DNA of 64,000 bases from Sphingopyxis sp. JAI108. Its GTDB lineage: Bacteria; Pseudomonadota; Alphaproteobacteria; Sphingomonadales; Sphingomonadaceae. The stretch is taken from contig NZ_JACCCJ010000001.1 of the NCBI RefSeq assembly GCF_013410105.1, positions 1,984,001 to 2,048,000 of the forward strand, given 5' to 3'. The notes under the pieces are model-generated. The model was not told the origin of the DNA. It worked only from the letters and a program-made list of their open reading frames with translations, and did no database searches. Shown here piece by piece: positions 7,857 to 17,008 of the stretch (positions are counted from its first letter, which is position 1; every line of letters begins with the position of its first letter). A program made the position numbers and the translations under genes.

Positions 7857-9836
7857 ATGAGTCACGATTTGTTCGACGCCGCGAGCCCCGCTACCGACAG
7901 CTACAACGCTTCGCAGATCGAGGTGCTGGAGGGGCTCGAACCCGTCCGGCGGCGTCCCGGCATGTATATCGGCGGCACCGACGAACGTGCGCTCCATCAC
8001 CTTGCGGCCGAGGTCATCGACAACAGCATGGACGAGGCCGTCGCGGGCCACGCGACGCGTATCGAGATCACGCTGGATGTCGGCAACCGGCTGACCGTCA
8101 TCGACAACGGGCGCGGCATGCCGGTCGATCCGCACCCGAAATTCCCGGGCAAGTCGGCGCTTGAGGTCATCATGACGATGCTCCATTCGGGCGGGAAGTT
8201 CGAGGGCAAGGCCTATGCGACGTCGGGCGGCCTTCACGGCGTCGGCGTCAGTGTCGTCAATGCCCTGTCGATCGAGACGGTCATCGAGGTCGCGCGCAGC
8301 AAACTGCTCTATCGCCAGAGCTTTTCGCGCGGCACGCCGCTCGGCGGGCTCGAAGAACTGGGCCCGACACCCAACCGTCGCGGCACCAGCGTCTCCTTCG
8401 TCCCCGACCCCGAGATCTTTGGCGAGCATGGCCGGTTCAAGCCGCAGCGCCTGTATCGCATGGCGCGCTCGAAGGCCTATCTGTTCGCGGGCGTCGAAAT
8501 TCGCTGGAAATGCGCCTCCGAGCTGATCGGCGACGATACACCGGCGGAAGCGGTCTTCCAGTTTCCGGGCGGCCTTGCCGATCATCTGAAAGAACAGATC
8601 GGAACGCGCGAATGCGCGACTGCCGAGCCCTTCGTCGGGCGACAGGATTTTCCGAACGACCAGGGCCGCGCCGAATGGGCGATCGCCTGGCCGCTCTGGT
8701 CCGATGGATCGTACAGCTGGTATTGCAACACGATCCCCACCCCCGCCGGCGGAACGCACGAAGCGGGGCTGCGTGCCGCGCTCACCAAGGGGCTCCGCGC
8801 GTTCGGCGAGCTGATCGGGCAGAAAAAGGCCGCTCAGATCACCGCCGAGGACGTGTTCAACGGCGGCGAGATGATGCTGTCGGTCTTCATCCGCGATCCG
8901 CAGTTCCAGAGCCAGACCAAGGACCGTCTATCGAGCCCCGAGGCGGCGCGTCTCACCGAGAACGCCGTGCGCGACCATTTCGACCATTTCCTGTCCGACA
9001 ATATGGACCGCGGTCGCGCGCTTTTAGGCCTTGTCCTCGACCGGATGGACGAGCGGCTGAAGCGCAAGGCCGAGCGCGAGGTCAAACGCAAGACCGCCAC
9101 CAGCGGGCGCAAGCTGCGTCTGCCCGGCAAGCTCACCGACTGTGCGAACGACGGCCCCGAAGGCACGGAATTATTTATCGTCGAAGGCGACAGCGCCGGC
9201 GGCAGCGCCAAGCAGGCGCGCGACCGCAAGACGCAGGCGATCCTGCCGATCCGCGGCAAGATATTGAACGTCGCGAGCGCCAGCGCCGACAAGATCCGCG
9301 CCAATCAGGAAATCGCCGACCTCGCGCTCGCGCTGGGCTGCGGGATGCGCAAGGATTGCGACGCCGATCGCCTTCGCTATGAAAAGATCGTGATCATGAC
9401 CGATGCCGACGTCGACGGCGCGCATATCGCGACCTTGCTGATGACCTTCTTCTTCCAGGAAATGCCCGACATCGTGCGGAACGGGCATGTCTATTTGGCG
9501 CAGCCGCCGCTCTATCGCCTGACGGCGGGCAGCCTGTCGGCCTATGCCCGCGACGACGCGCACCGCGCCGAACTCGAAGCGACGATATTCAAGGGCAAGA
9601 AGGTCGAAGTCGGGCGCTTCAAGGGCCTGGGCGAAATGAATCCGAACCAGCTCAAGGAAACGACGATGGATCCCGCGACGCGCTCGATGCTCCGCGTCAC
9701 GCTGCCGCAGGAATATGAGGAGCGACACTTGGTCAAGGATCTGGTCGACCGGCTGATGGGCAAGCATCCCGAGCACCGTTTCCAGTTTATCCAGGCCAAT
9801 GCGGCGAGTCTTGACGAGGCGGCGATCGACGCCTGA
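7857..9836 (+). CDS. parE: DNA topoisomerase IV subunit B
   Basis: 659 residues. The GHKL ATPase domain has E-V-I-D-N-S-M-D-E-A and D-N-G-R-G-M-P (near residue 83), followed by the transducer; the TOPRIM domain has E-G-D-S-A-G-G-S-A (near residue 443) and T-D-A-D-V-D-G-A-H (near residue 515). Together with ParC it decatenates daughter chromosomes using ATP. Assignment to ParE over GyrB rests on length (GyrB is around 800) and on the I-R-G-K-I-L-N-V-x-S-A context. The ATG at 7857 was chosen because the family begins a few residues before S-Q-I-E-V-L-E-G-L-E-P-V-R; an upstream in-frame start would add 21 unrelated residues. Confidence 0.93.
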   Translation: MSHDLFDAASPATDSYNASQIEVLEGLEPVRRRPGMYIGGTDERALHHLAAEVIDNSMDEAVAGHATRIEITLDVGNRLTVIDNGRGMPVDPHPKFPGKSALEVIMTMLHSGGKFEGKAYATSGGLHGVGVSVVNALSIETVIEVARSKLLYRQSFSRGTPLGGLEELGPTPNRRGTSVSFVPDPEIFGEHGRFKPQRLYRMARSKAYLFAGVEIRWKCASELIGDDTPAEAVFQFPGGLADHLKEQIGTRECATAEPFVGRQDFPNDQGRAEWAIAWPLWSDGSYSWYCNTIPTPAGGTHEAGLRAALTKGLRAFGELIGQKKAAQITAEDVFNGGEMMLSVFIRDPQFQSQTKDRLSSPEAARLTENAVRDHFDHFLSDNMDRGRALLGLVLDRMDERLKRKAEREVKRKTATSGRKLRLPGKLTDCANDGPEGTELFIVEGDSAGGSAKQARDRKTQAILPIRGKILNVASASADKIRANQEIADLALALGCGMRKDCDADRLRYEKIVIMTDADVDGAHIATLLMTFFFQEMPDIVRNGHVYLAQPPLYRLTAGSLSAYARDDAHRAELEATIFKGKKVEVGRFKGLGEMNPNQLKETTMDPATRSMLRVTLPQEYEERHLVKDLVDRLMGKHPEHRFQFIQANAASLDEAAIDA

Positions 9837-9892
9837 CGAAAAAAGTTTTCACTCCTCCGTCAGAAAGTCGCGGCCCTGCCGACTAAAAGGGC

Positions 9893-10450
9893 ATGCGACA
9901 CGAAAGATTGGAGAATGAAGTGGCCGAGGGGGATCAGGATCGGCTTTTTGCGGAAGCGATTGATCGCTTCGGCGGTGCGCTCGCCCGGCTTGCGCGCGGC
10001 TATGAAGCCGATACCGAGTTGCGGCGCGATCTCGAACAGGAATTGCAGGTCGCGCTGTGGCAAAGTTTCGCCACCTTCGACGGCCGCTGCTCGCTCAGCA
10101 CGTGGGTATGGCGGGTCGCACACAACCGCGCGACGTCGCATATGCTCGCGAACAAGCGCCACGCGCAGCGCGGCTGGTCGTCGATCGAGGATGTCGAGAT
10201 CGCCGACGCCGACGCCGACGCCACGCCCTTCGCTCGCGCCGACAGCGAACACGCCATGGCGTTGATCCTCGGGATCATCGACCGGCTCGACCCGCCCGAC
10301 CGACAGATATTGCTCCTCTATCTCGAAGGCGTTGCCGCGGCGGAGATCGGCGCAGTCACGGGGGTTTCGCCCGATGGCGTGGCGACCAAGATCCATCGCT
10401 TCAAATCCATGCTGACGCGCCGCTTCGCCGGCTCCGGAGATGCAAGATGA
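9893..10450 (+). CDS. ECF sigma factor (sigma-70 family)
   Basis: 185 residues. Region 2 (about 15-95) contains D-L-E-Q-E-L-Q-V-A-L-W-Q-S-F and S-T-W-V-W-R-V-A-H-N-R-A; region 4 (about 125-178) contains I-D-R-L-D-P-P-D-R-Q-I-L-L-L-Y-L-E-G and a V-S-P-D-G-V-A-T-K-I-H-R helix-turn-helix. It directs RNA polymerase to a small regulon. A GTG at 9920 has a well placed GGAG and could be the true start. Its stop overlaps the start of the next gene (ATGA), so it is translationally coupled to a membrane protein that may be its anti-sigma factor. Confidence 0.85.
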   Translation: MRHERLENEVAEGDQDRLFAEAIDRFGGALARLARGYEADTELRRDLEQELQVALWQSFATFDGRCSLSTWVWRVAHNRATSHMLANKRHAQRGWSSIEDVEIADADADATPFARADSEHAMALILGIIDRLDPPDRQILLLYLEGVAAAEIGAVTGVSPDGVATKIHRFKSMLTRRFAGSGDAR

Positions 10451-11034
10451 CCGACTTTCCCGAAGACAAGGAGCTTCACGCCCTCTGGCATGGCAGCCAG
10501 CCGGCTTTCGAACCGCTCGCGCTCGACGAGATCAAGCGTCAGGCGGGACGCTTTGGTGACGCGATCCGCCGTCGCAATCGACGCGAATATATCGCCACGG
10601 CTTTGGTCGTCGCCGTCTTTGCCCTCTACACAGCGATCTTCACCGAACCGCTGATCAAGATCGGCAGTCTGCTGGTCATCGCCGGCGCGCTGGTCGTCGC
10701 GTGGCAGCTCGCCCGCCGCACCTCGCGTCCCGATCCCGACGCGGAGGCAAAGGACATCAGCGGCTATTACCGCGCCCGGCTGGTGCGCGAGGAACATATG
10801 CTCGCGCGCGTCGGCCGCTGGTATCTCGCGCCGTTCATTCCCGGCCTGCTCGTCTTCCTGCTGGGACAGGCCAAGGCGAGCGGGATGGGCGGCTCGCTCG
10901 TCTTCCTGCTCGTCGTTTCGTTCCAGCTGTTGGTGTTCGGCGGCATATGGATGCTCAACCGCCGCGCCGCAGCCATGCTTCGCGCCCGAATCGCCCGGAT
11001 CGATCGCGCGCGCACCATCGAAGGAGATAGGTGA
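10447..11034 (+). CDS. Four-helix membrane protein, candidate anti-sigma factor
   Basis: 195 residues, no family recognised. A soluble N-terminus (1-47) with the segment LALDEIKRQAGRF and basic residues precedes two helices (about 49-65 and 72-89), a charged stretch with E-E-H-M-L-A-R-V (about 95-122), and two more helices (about 125-141 and 148-169). There is no zinc-binding H-x3-C-x2-C motif. Its placement between a sigma factor (4-base ATGA overlap) and a secreted hydrolase (TGATG overlap) makes a role in holding or sensing for the sigma factor the best guess. This is inference from position only. Confidence 0.7.
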   Translation: MTDFPEDKELHALWHGSQPAFEPLALDEIKRQAGRFGDAIRRRNRREYIATALVVAVFALYTAIFTEPLIKIGSLLVIAGALVVAWQLARRTSRPDPDAEAKDISGYYRARLVREEHMLARVGRWYLAPFIPGLLVFLLGQAKASGMGGSLVFLLVVSFQLLVFGGIWMLNRRAAAMLRARIARIDRARTIEGDR

Positions 11035-12350
11035 TGAACAAGACCCTGCTTGCGACCCTCTGCGCCGCCACGATGACGATGCCGACGGCGGCCGCGCACG
11101 CGGCCCAGTCGCCCGAAATGGCAGCCGCCAGCAACACTGCCTTCGATCGCCGTGCGGCGCAGCTGATCGATCTGCTCACGGCGCGCATCGCCTTTGCCGA
11201 CTATTTCGATCCGAGCTTCCAGACCGCCATACCCGAAGCGCAGTTCAAGGCGATCAACACCAGCCTCGTCGCGCAATATGGCCAGCCGCTGTCGGTCGAC
11301 AAGGCGACGACCGCCAATGGCCGTGCGGGCACGGTCCTGCTCCGCTTCGAAAAAGGCGTCGCGACGATAGCTCTGGAAGTTGGCCCCGGCACCGACGCGC
11401 GGGTCACTGGACTGCGGATCACCAACTTCGCGGCCGCCAACGACAGTTTCGACAAGGTCGCCGCCGAAATCGCCGCCTTGCCCGGCCGCACCGGTTTTCT
11501 CGTCGCCGAACTCGATGGCGACGCGATCGAACCGCTCGCCTCGGCTGGGGCCGATACGCAACTTGCGATCGGATCGACCTTCAAACTCTATATTCTCGAC
11601 GAGCTGGCGGCACAGGTCGCGGCGGGCAAGCGCCGATGGTCGGATGTCGTGCCGCTATCGCACCAGAGCTTTTCGTCCGCCGGCACCGCGAACTGGCCGA
11701 AAGACACACCCGTTACCTTGCAGAGCCTCGCCAACTGGATGATTTCGGTCAGCGACAACAGTGCGACCGACACGCTGATCCACCTGCTCGGCCGCGAGAA
11801 GATCGAGGCGCGGATGCGCGCCGCCGGACACAGCGCCGCGTCGCGCAATATTCCCTTCCTGACCACCGTCGAGGCTTTCGCGCTCAAGGGCGACAATTTC
11901 GCTGCCGAACGCGCCGCCTTCGTCGCCGGCGACGACACGGCGCAACGGGCGCTCATCAACCGGAATGCTGACCGGCTGATTCTGTCCAACGTCGATGGCG
12001 TCAGCTTTTCGGGCGGCCCGCGCTTCATCGACAGTCTCGAATGGTTCGCCAGCCCGAACGACATTGCGCGCGCGATGATCGACCTGCGGGCGCGTGGTTC
12101 GGACACCGCGCTTGCCGCGATGGCAATCAACAATGGCGTCGGCGGCGCGGGCCCCGCCGAACCCTGGTCCTATCTCGGCTACAAGGGCGGCTCCGAACTC
12201 GGAGTGATATCGATGAGCCTGCTCGGGCAGCGCAAATCCGACGGCAAATGGTTCGTGGTAACCGCGAGCTGGAACAACCCCGACGCGGCGGTGGCGACCG
12301 ACACGATGGTCGGGCTGGTCACGCGGTTGCTCGCGCTCGCGGCAAAGTGA
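11034..12350 (+). CDS. Exported beta-lactamase-fold serine hydrolase (class A-like)
   Basis: 438 residues with a signal peptide ending AHAAQ (about residue 23). Residues 35-150 form an N-terminal domain resembling the NTF2/ketosteroid-isomerase-like domain found before some beta-lactamase folds. The catalytic domain has S-T-F-K at about residue 181 (SxxK), S240-D-N and K384-G-G, in the positions of S70xxK, S130DN and K234TG. The spacing SxxK to SDN matches class A enzymes, but the KTG equivalent is 40 residues further away and reads KGG, so drug hydrolysis is doubtful; a peptidase or esterase is as likely. The ATG at 11034 follows AGGAGATAG. Confidence 0.8.
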   Translation: MNKTLLATLCAATMTMPTAAAHAAQSPEMAAASNTAFDRRAAQLIDLLTARIAFADYFDPSFQTAIPEAQFKAINTSLVAQYGQPLSVDKATTANGRAGTVLLRFEKGVATIALEVGPGTDARVTGLRITNFAAANDSFDKVAAEIAALPGRTGFLVAELDGDAIEPLASAGADTQLAIGSTFKLYILDELAAQVAAGKRRWSDVVPLSHQSFSSAGTANWPKDTPVTLQSLANWMISVSDNSATDTLIHLLGREKIEARMRAAGHSAASRNIPFLTTVEAFALKGDNFAAERAAFVAGDDTAQRALINRNADRLILSNVDGVSFSGGPRFIDSLEWFASPNDIARAMIDLRARGSDTALAAMAINNGVGGAGPAEPWSYLGYKGGSELGVISMSLLGQRKSDGKWFVVTASWNNPDAAVATDTMVGLVTRLLALAAK

Positions 12351-13142
12351 TCAGGCCGTCAGCGCGGCGACGAGCGCCTTGACCTTCGCCTGCCGCCATT
12401 GCGGGGTGGGGGCGACAAGCCAATAACCGCGCTTGACCGCAAACGCTTCGCGCACCAGGCGGACGCGGCCCGCAGCGATGTCGGCCTCGGCGAGCATCGC
12501 GGGAACGTTCGCCTGCCCCAGCCCGTTCGCTGCGGCGTCGATCGCAAGCCCGGCATCGCCGAGCCGCAGCGCCGGTTCGCCCTCGTCGGCGGGGCAGCCC
12601 GGCCATGCGATGCGCGTCTCGCTCTCGCTTCCCGGGCCCGCGACGGTGACCATGAGCGGGTCGGAAAGCGCCACGCCTTCATGCTCCCCCGCCCCGTCGG
12701 TCCAGAAGATCGCGAGGTCTAGGTTGGCTTCGGTGAAGTCGATCCCCCCGTCGGCCGATACCAGGGTGAAGCGAACGTCGGGCGCCTGCTGGCTATAGCG
12801 CGCGAGTCGCGGCGCGAGCCATTTGGCGGTCAGGTCGCGCGGCGCGGCGATCGTCAGCGACTGCGACGATTGTCCCGCCTGCATCGCGCGCACCGATTCC
12901 TCGAACTGCAAAAAGCCCTGACGCAGCGCATCGAGGCCGGCATTGGCCTCACCGGTCAGCTCCAACCCCTTGGGCGTGCGGCGGAACAGCACGACGCCGA
13001 GCATATCCTCCAGCGCACGGATCTGCTGCCCGACCGCGGCGGGGGTCACCGCCAGTTCGTCGGCGGCGCGCGTGAAGCTCAGGTGCCGGGCAGCGGCGTC
13101 GAAGACGCGGAGCGCGTTGAGGGGCAGGTGCGTGCGCTTCAT
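12351..13142 (-). CDS. LysR-family transcriptional regulator (GcvA-like)
   Basis: 263 residues. The N-terminal winged helix begins L-P-L-N-A-L-R-V-F-D-A-A-A-R-H-L-S-F-T-R-A-A-x-E-L-x-V-T-x-A-A-V, the form typical of GcvA/AmpR-type LysR regulators; the rest is a substrate-binding effector domain. ATG was set at 13142, where the homologous N-terminus begins; this overlaps apaG by four bases. It converges directly on the beta-lactamase-like gene with no gap (12350/12351). Position would allow regulation of the apaG-metZ-leuB group, but LysR genes usually control divergent targets and none is divergent here. Confidence 0.85.
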   Translation of the reverse strand: MKRTHLPLNALRVFDAAARHLSFTRAADELAVTPAAVGQQIRALEDMLGVVLFRRTPKGLELTGEANAGLDALRQGFLQFEESVRAMQAGQSSQSLTIAAPRDLTAKWLAPRLARYSQQAPDVRFTLVSADGGIDFTEANLDLAIFWTDGAGEHEGVALSDPLMVTVAGPGSESETRIAWPGCPADEGEPALRLGDAGLAIDAAANGLGQANVPAMLAEADIAAGRVRLVREAFAVKRGYWLVAPTPQWRQAKVKALVAALTA

Positions 13143-13546
13143 GACGCCGTCGCGGGCGCCTGAAGCGGAAAATGCGGGATCGCGACAAGCATCTGCGACC
13201 CGTCGCCGAGTTCCATCGCATAGCTGCCGACCATCGATCCTTCGGGCGTGGGCAGCGGACAGCCCGAAACATAATCGTAGGCGCCACCTGGCACGATCAA
13301 CGGCTGTTCGCCGACGACGCCCTCGCCCTCGACCTCGCTGACCTGGCCGCGCCCGTCGCTGATGCGCCAATGGCGGCTGATCAGCTGCACCGCGTCGTCG
13401 CCGTGATTCTCGACGCGGACATGATAAGCCCAGAACCAGCGGCCAAGCGCGGGGTGCGACTGTTCGGGCAGGTAGCTGACCGCGACGCGCACGGTGATCG
13501 ACCCGGTGGTCGCCGCAAAGGGGAAGAAGGAGTCGATCATCTCCAT
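13139..13546 (-). CDS. apaG: ApaG-domain protein
   Basis: 135 residues, the usual ApaG length (about 125-135). The fibronectin III-like fold is recognisable from I-T-V-R-V-x-V-x-Y-L-P-E-Q-S, W-A-Y-H-V-R-V-E-N-H, V-Q-L-I-S-R-H-W-R-I-S-D, V-x-G-E-G-V-V-G-E-Q-P and the C-terminal G-S-Y. The family has been tied to cobalt resistance/magnesium efflux in Salmonella; its biochemistry remains unclear. The start was placed at 13546, 11 bases after the metZ stop. It lies in the metZ-apaG-LysR transcription unit. Confidence 0.88.
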   Translation of the reverse strand: MEMIDSFFPFAATTGSITVRVAVSYLPEQSHPALGRWFWAYHVRVENHGDDAVQLISRHWRISDGRGQVSEVEGEGVVGEQPLIVPGGAYDYVSGCPLPTPEGSMVGSYAMELGDGSQMLVAIPHFPLQAPATAS

Positions 13547-13557
13547 GGCAAGTTCGC

Positions 13558-14763
13558 TCAAAGCCCCACGCGGGTCAATGCCTGGTCCAGATCGGCGATC
13601 AGGTCGCGCGGATCTTCCAGGCCTATGTTGATGCGCAGCATGCCTTCGACCACCCCCATGTCGGCGCGCGCCTCGGCGCTGACGCCATAGTGGGTGGTCG
13701 ACGCCGGGTGGCAGCAAAGGCTGCGGGAATCGCCGATGTTGTTCGAAATATCAACGAGTTCGAGTGCGTTGAGCAGACCCATCGCCTGTTCGCGTCCTTC
13801 GAGCACGAAGGAGAAGATCGGGCCACATGCCTCCATCTGGCTCATCGCCAGATTATGCTGCGGATGGCTCGCGAGGCCGGGGTGCAGGATGCGTGGAACG
13901 CGGCTTTCGACGAACTTGCCGACCGCAAGGGCGTTTTCGGATTGCCGCCGCGCGCGCAGGTCGAGCGTCTCGAGCCCCTTCAGCACCACCCAGGCATTGA
14001 ACGGCGAAAGGTTGGGGCCGGTGTTGCGCTGGAACGGTAGCAGCACGTCGTTGATGAACTTCTCGGTCCCGCAGACGGCGCCGGCGAGCACGCGGCCCTG
14101 CCCCTCCATCAGCTTGGTCGCCGAATAGGCGACGACATCGGCGCCGAAATCCATCGGCCGCTGGAGCACGCTGGTCGCAAAGGCGTTGTCGACGACGGTC
14201 GTGATGCCGTGCGCCTTCGCAACGCCGCAGACATGCTTCATATCGACGATATCCATCGTCGGGTTGGCTGGGGTCTCGAAGAAAAAGACCTTGGTGTTCG
14301 GCTTGATCGCCTTTTCCCACGCGTCATTATCGCGCCCGTCGACGACGGTGGTTTCGATCCCGAAACGCGGGCAGAGATGGTCAACGAGCCAGCGGCACGA
14401 GCCGAACGCCGCCTTGGCCGCGACGATGTGGTCGCCCACCGACAGCTGGCACAGCAGCGCCGTCGTCATCGCCGCCATTCCCGTCGCCTGCGTGCGACAC
14501 GCCTCGGCGCCTTCCATCAGCGCGATCCGTTCTTCGAGCATCGAAACGGTGGGGTTCTGGAGACGAGAATAGGTCATGCCCTGCGCTTCACCGGCAAAGC
14601 GCGCCGCAACTTCCTCTGCGCTGTCATAGGTGTAGCCCGAGGTCAGGAAGAGCGCCTCCGACGTTTCGCCATGTTCGCTGCGCCAGGTGCCACCGCGCAC
14701 CGCCTGCGTCGCCGGATGCCAGCTCTTCGTCCTGCTGCGATCGAAACCCGTGGTCTTCTTCAT
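13558..14763 (-). CDS. metZ: O-succinylhomoserine sulfhydrylase
   Basis: 401 residues, Cys/Met metabolism PLP enzyme. It shows [11 protein letters not shown] near residue 65, the PLP-contact [15 protein letters not shown] and the PLP lysine in S-A-T-K217-L-M-E-G-Q-G-R. The S-A-T-K-L-M-x-G-Q-G-R form favours MetZ over cystathionine gamma-synthase. It makes homocysteine from O-succinylhomoserine and sulfide in methionine synthesis. It starts four bases after the leuB stop, so it is co-transcribed with leuB; no SAM riboswitch fits in that gap. Confidence 0.88.
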   Translation of the reverse strand: MKKTTGFDRSRTKSWHPATQAVRGGTWRSEHGETSEALFLTSGYTYDSAEEVAARFAGEAQGMTYSRLQNPTVSMLEERIALMEGAEACRTQATGMAAMTTALLCQLSVGDHIVAAKAAFGSCRWLVDHLCPRFGIETTVVDGRDNDAWEKAIKPNTKVFFFETPANPTMDIVDMKHVCGVAKAHGITTVVDNAFATSVLQRPMDFGADVVAYSATKLMEGQGRVLAGAVCGTEKFINDVLLPFQRNTGPNLSPFNAWVVLKGLETLDLRARRQSENALAVGKFVESRVPRILHPGLASHPQHNLAMSQMEACGPIFSFVLEGREQAMGLLNALELVDISNNIGDSRSLCCHPASTTHYGVSAEARADMGVVEGMLRINIGLEDPRDLIADLDQALTRVGL

Positions 14764-14767
14764 TCTC

Positions 14768-15814
14768 TTATCCGTTCAATGCGGCCACGACCGCGTCACC
14801 GAGCGCCGCCGTTCCCATGTTTCCGCCGAGGTCGGCGCCGCGCGCACCATCGGCCAGTATCTTGGCGACGGCCGCCTCGATCCGCGCCGCGCTCGCCTCA
14901 TCGTCGCCCGAATGGCGCAGCAGCATCGCCAGCGACAGGATCATCGCCAGCGGATTGGCGATACCCTTACCCGCGATATCGGGCGCGCTTCCGTGGATCG
15001 GTTCGTATAGCCCCTGTTTGCCCTCGCTCAGCGAGGCCGAGGCGAGCAGCCCGATCGAGCCGACGCACATCGATGCCTGGTCGGAAAGGATATCGCCGAA
15101 CAGGTTGCCGGTCACGACCACGTCGAACTGGCCGGGATTGCGCACCAGCTGCATCGCGGCATTGTCGACATACATATGGCTGAGCGCGACATCGGGATAG
15201 TCCGCCGCGACCTCGATCACGACGTCGCGCCACAGCTGCGAGGTTTCGAGCACATTCGCCTTGTCGACCGAGCAGAGCCGCTTTTGCCGACCCTGCGCCG
15301 CGCGGAAGGCGACGTGCGCGATGCGCCGTACCTCGCTTTCGCTATAGGACATGATGTCATAGCCTTCGCGCTCGCCGCTCGCCGTCGTGCGCGTGCCCTT
15401 TTCGCCGAAATAGACGTCGCCGTTGAGTTCGCGGACGATCAAGAGGTCGATCGCCGACGCGACCTCGGGACGCAGCGCCGAGCTGTCTTCCAACCCCGCG
15501 AACAGCTTGGCCGGGCGCAGGTTAGCGAACAGCCCGAGTTCGGCGCGCAGGCCGAGGATCGCCTGTTCGGGACGCAAATGGCGCTCGACATTGTCGAAAC
15601 GCGGGTCGCCGACCGCGCCGAAGAGGATGGCGTCGGCCGCCTTGGCCTTCGCGAGCGTTTCGGGCGGCAGCGGATGGCCGGTCGCTTCATAGGCCGCACC
15701 GCCGACAAGCGCGCGATCGAGCGTCACGGGAAGCGCGAGCGCGGCGAGAAGCTTTTCGGCTTCCGCCATGATCTCCGGACCGATACCATCGCCAGCCAGC
15801 AGCAGGATTTTCAA
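14768..15814 (-). CDS. leuB: 3-isopropylmalate dehydrogenase
   Basis: 348 residues. Family marks are the N-terminal [13 protein letters not shown]-x-G-D-V-Y-F-G, the S-D-Q-A-S-M-x-x-G-S-I-G-L-L-x-S-A-S-L segment and [18 protein letters not shown]. It oxidises and decarboxylates 3-isopropylmalate with NAD in leucine synthesis. The start codon is TTG (15814), since homology begins exactly at M-K-I-L-L-L-A-G and no ATG or GTG is available nearby; GGCGAGA precedes it. Confidence 0.93.
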   Translation of the reverse strand: MKILLLAGDGIGPEIMAEAEKLLAALALPVTLDRALVGGAAYEATGHPLPPETLAKAKAADAILFGAVGDPRFDNVERHLRPEQAILGLRAELGLFANLRPAKLFAGLEDSSALRPEVASAIDLLIVRELNGDVYFGEKGTRTTASGEREGYDIMSYSESEVRRIAHVAFRAAQGRQKRLCSVDKANVLETSQLWRDVVIEVAADYPDVALSHMYVDNAAMQLVRNPGQFDVVVTGNLFGDILSDQASMCVGSIGLLASASLSEGKQGLYEPIHGSAPDIAGKGIANPLAMILSLAMLLRHSGDDEASAARIEAAVAKILADGARGADLGGNMGTAALGDAVVAALNG

Positions 15815-15862
15815 CGTCTCGCCCTTTCGTGTCTCGCCAGCCGCTTAGACAGCGGCGGCGCG

Positions 15863-16615
15863 TCACGCAACCGCCCTGCCCAGCCGGTCGATCAATCTTT
15901 CCCTTACGGTGAGCAAGTCGCGGTTTCGCCCGTCGAGGACATCGCGGGCGAGGAAGTGACCGGTGATCGCGAGGAAGTCGAGAATGTCGGTCATCGTCGG
16001 ATCCGGTACGCGTTCGTCCGGATTGTCGTTCCGCATGAACGGCGGAAGGCGAAGGAGGCGTTTTTCATATCCGGCGGCGGCGGCGGCACTGACCGCGCCA
16101 CCCGATTTGGGACTTACGAAAGCAATATCCCCGGTCGATCCCGTCACGACACATTCGCTGAGATCGAGGCCGAAGCCCAGCTCCGCGAGCAAAAGAAGCT
16201 CGTAACGTCCCAACGCAAGCGCCCACTGGCGCGCCGACGCGGCAACGCCGATAGCATCGAGCACCGCGAGCAGAACCGAATAAAGCGCCGGATAAGGCTG
16301 GTTTTCGGGCAGCGTCGCCGCCGTGAGGCACGTCACCCAGTCGATCGCGGCGGCCGCCAGCGGCTCGGCGAGCAGCGGCGCGCGGCTCTCCAGAAGCTCG
16401 ACCGTCGCGCCCCCAAGCTGCTCCTCGGTCCGTGCGCGCAGTTCGATCGCGACGAGATTGCCCGGCATCAGGATCGGGCGGAGCCGCCGCGACCGCCCGC
16501 CGCGCACATAGCCTGCGATCAATCCGGCTTCGTGCGTCAGCGCGCGCAGGATCGCGCCATGCTCGCCATGCGCACGCACCGCGCAGACGATGGCATCGGC
16601 GGTCAGGCTGGCCAA
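15863..16615 (-). CDS. recO: DNA repair protein RecO
   Basis: 250 residues. The N-terminal OB fold reads T-A-D-A-I-V-x-x-V-R-x-H-G-E-x-G-A-I-L, followed by [12 protein letters not shown] and P-G-N-L-V-A-I-E-L; a helical C-terminal domain follows. RecO loads RecA on SSB-coated DNA with RecR in the RecF pathway. The zinc-finger cysteines of some RecO proteins are absent. The best start is TTG at 16615, which puts the family N-terminus at residue 4 and overlaps the upstream thioesterase by 13 bases; an open frame continues further upstream but has no homology. Confidence 0.82.
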   Translation of the reverse strand: MASLTADAIVCAVRAHGEHGAILRALTHEAGLIAGYVRGGRSRRLRPILMPGNLVAIELRARTEEQLGGATVELLESRAPLLAEPLAAAAIDWVTCLTAATLPENQPYPALYSVLLAVLDAIGVAASARQWALALGRYELLLLAELGFGLDLSECVVTGSTGDIAFVSPKSGGAVSAAAAAGYEKRLLRLPPFMRNDNPDERVPDPTMTDILDFLAITGHFLARDVLDGRNRDLLTVRERLIDRLGRAVA

Positions 16616-16995
16616 AGCACCATCTGCGTCTGCGTCACCAGTGCGACGTCGGCGCCATCCTCGGTACGGATGCGCGTCTGCCAAACCGACAGCCGCTTGC
16701 CGACCTTCACCGGCGTCGCTTCGCCGACCAGCACCGATCCCACCGGGCCCGCGCCAAGGAAGTTGGTCTTGCTCTCGATCGTCGTCGTGCCGCTCGCCCC
16801 TTCGGGCAACGTCAGGAACGCCCCAACCGCGCCGAGGCAGTCGGCAAAGGCCATGATCGCACCGCCATGGACGATCCCGCCCGCGGTGCAGATGTCGGGC
16901 CGCACGGGCAGCTTGCCCACGACACGCTCCTTGCTGCCTTCGTCGATCGTGATGCCGAGCGTCCCTGCCAGCGGCATGGCTGCTGCAAAATCCAT
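16603..16995 (-). CDS. PaaI-family thioesterase
   Basis: 130 residues, hotdog fold. [13 protein letters not shown] carries the active-site H-G-G and Asp, followed by T-T-I-E-S-K-T-N-F, as in YbgC/PaaI-type and ComA-like acyl-CoA thioesterases. Substrate unknown. The ATG at 16995 was chosen because GGGAGAGACGG precedes it and it avoids the uvrC coding region; a start at 17034 would overlap uvrC by 26 bases. It lies between uvrC and recO in one minus-strand unit. Confidence 0.8.
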   Translation of the reverse strand: MDFAAAMPLAGTLGITIDEGSKERVVGKLPVRPDICTAGGIVHGGAIMAFADCLGAVGAFLTLPEGASGTTTIESKTNFLGAGPVGSVLVGEATPVKVGKRLSVWQTRIRTEDGADVALVTQTQMVLWPA

Positions 16996-17008
16996 CTCCG
17001 TCTCTCCC

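Noticed and set aside
7686..8759. N-terminal extension of the porin frame antisense to parE
   Set aside because: The signal peptide of the porin begins at 7685 with its own ribosome site; the upstream part lies opposite parE and has no homology.
11034..12350. Acquired class A beta-lactamase resistance gene
   Set aside because: The KTG motif is replaced by KGG and shifted, there is an extra N-terminal domain, base use matches the neighbours and no mobile element is near.
14763..14768. SAM riboswitch in front of metZ
   Set aside because: Alphaproteobacterial metZ genes often have one, but here only four bases separate leuB and metZ, and no riboswitch motif is seen upstream of leuB.
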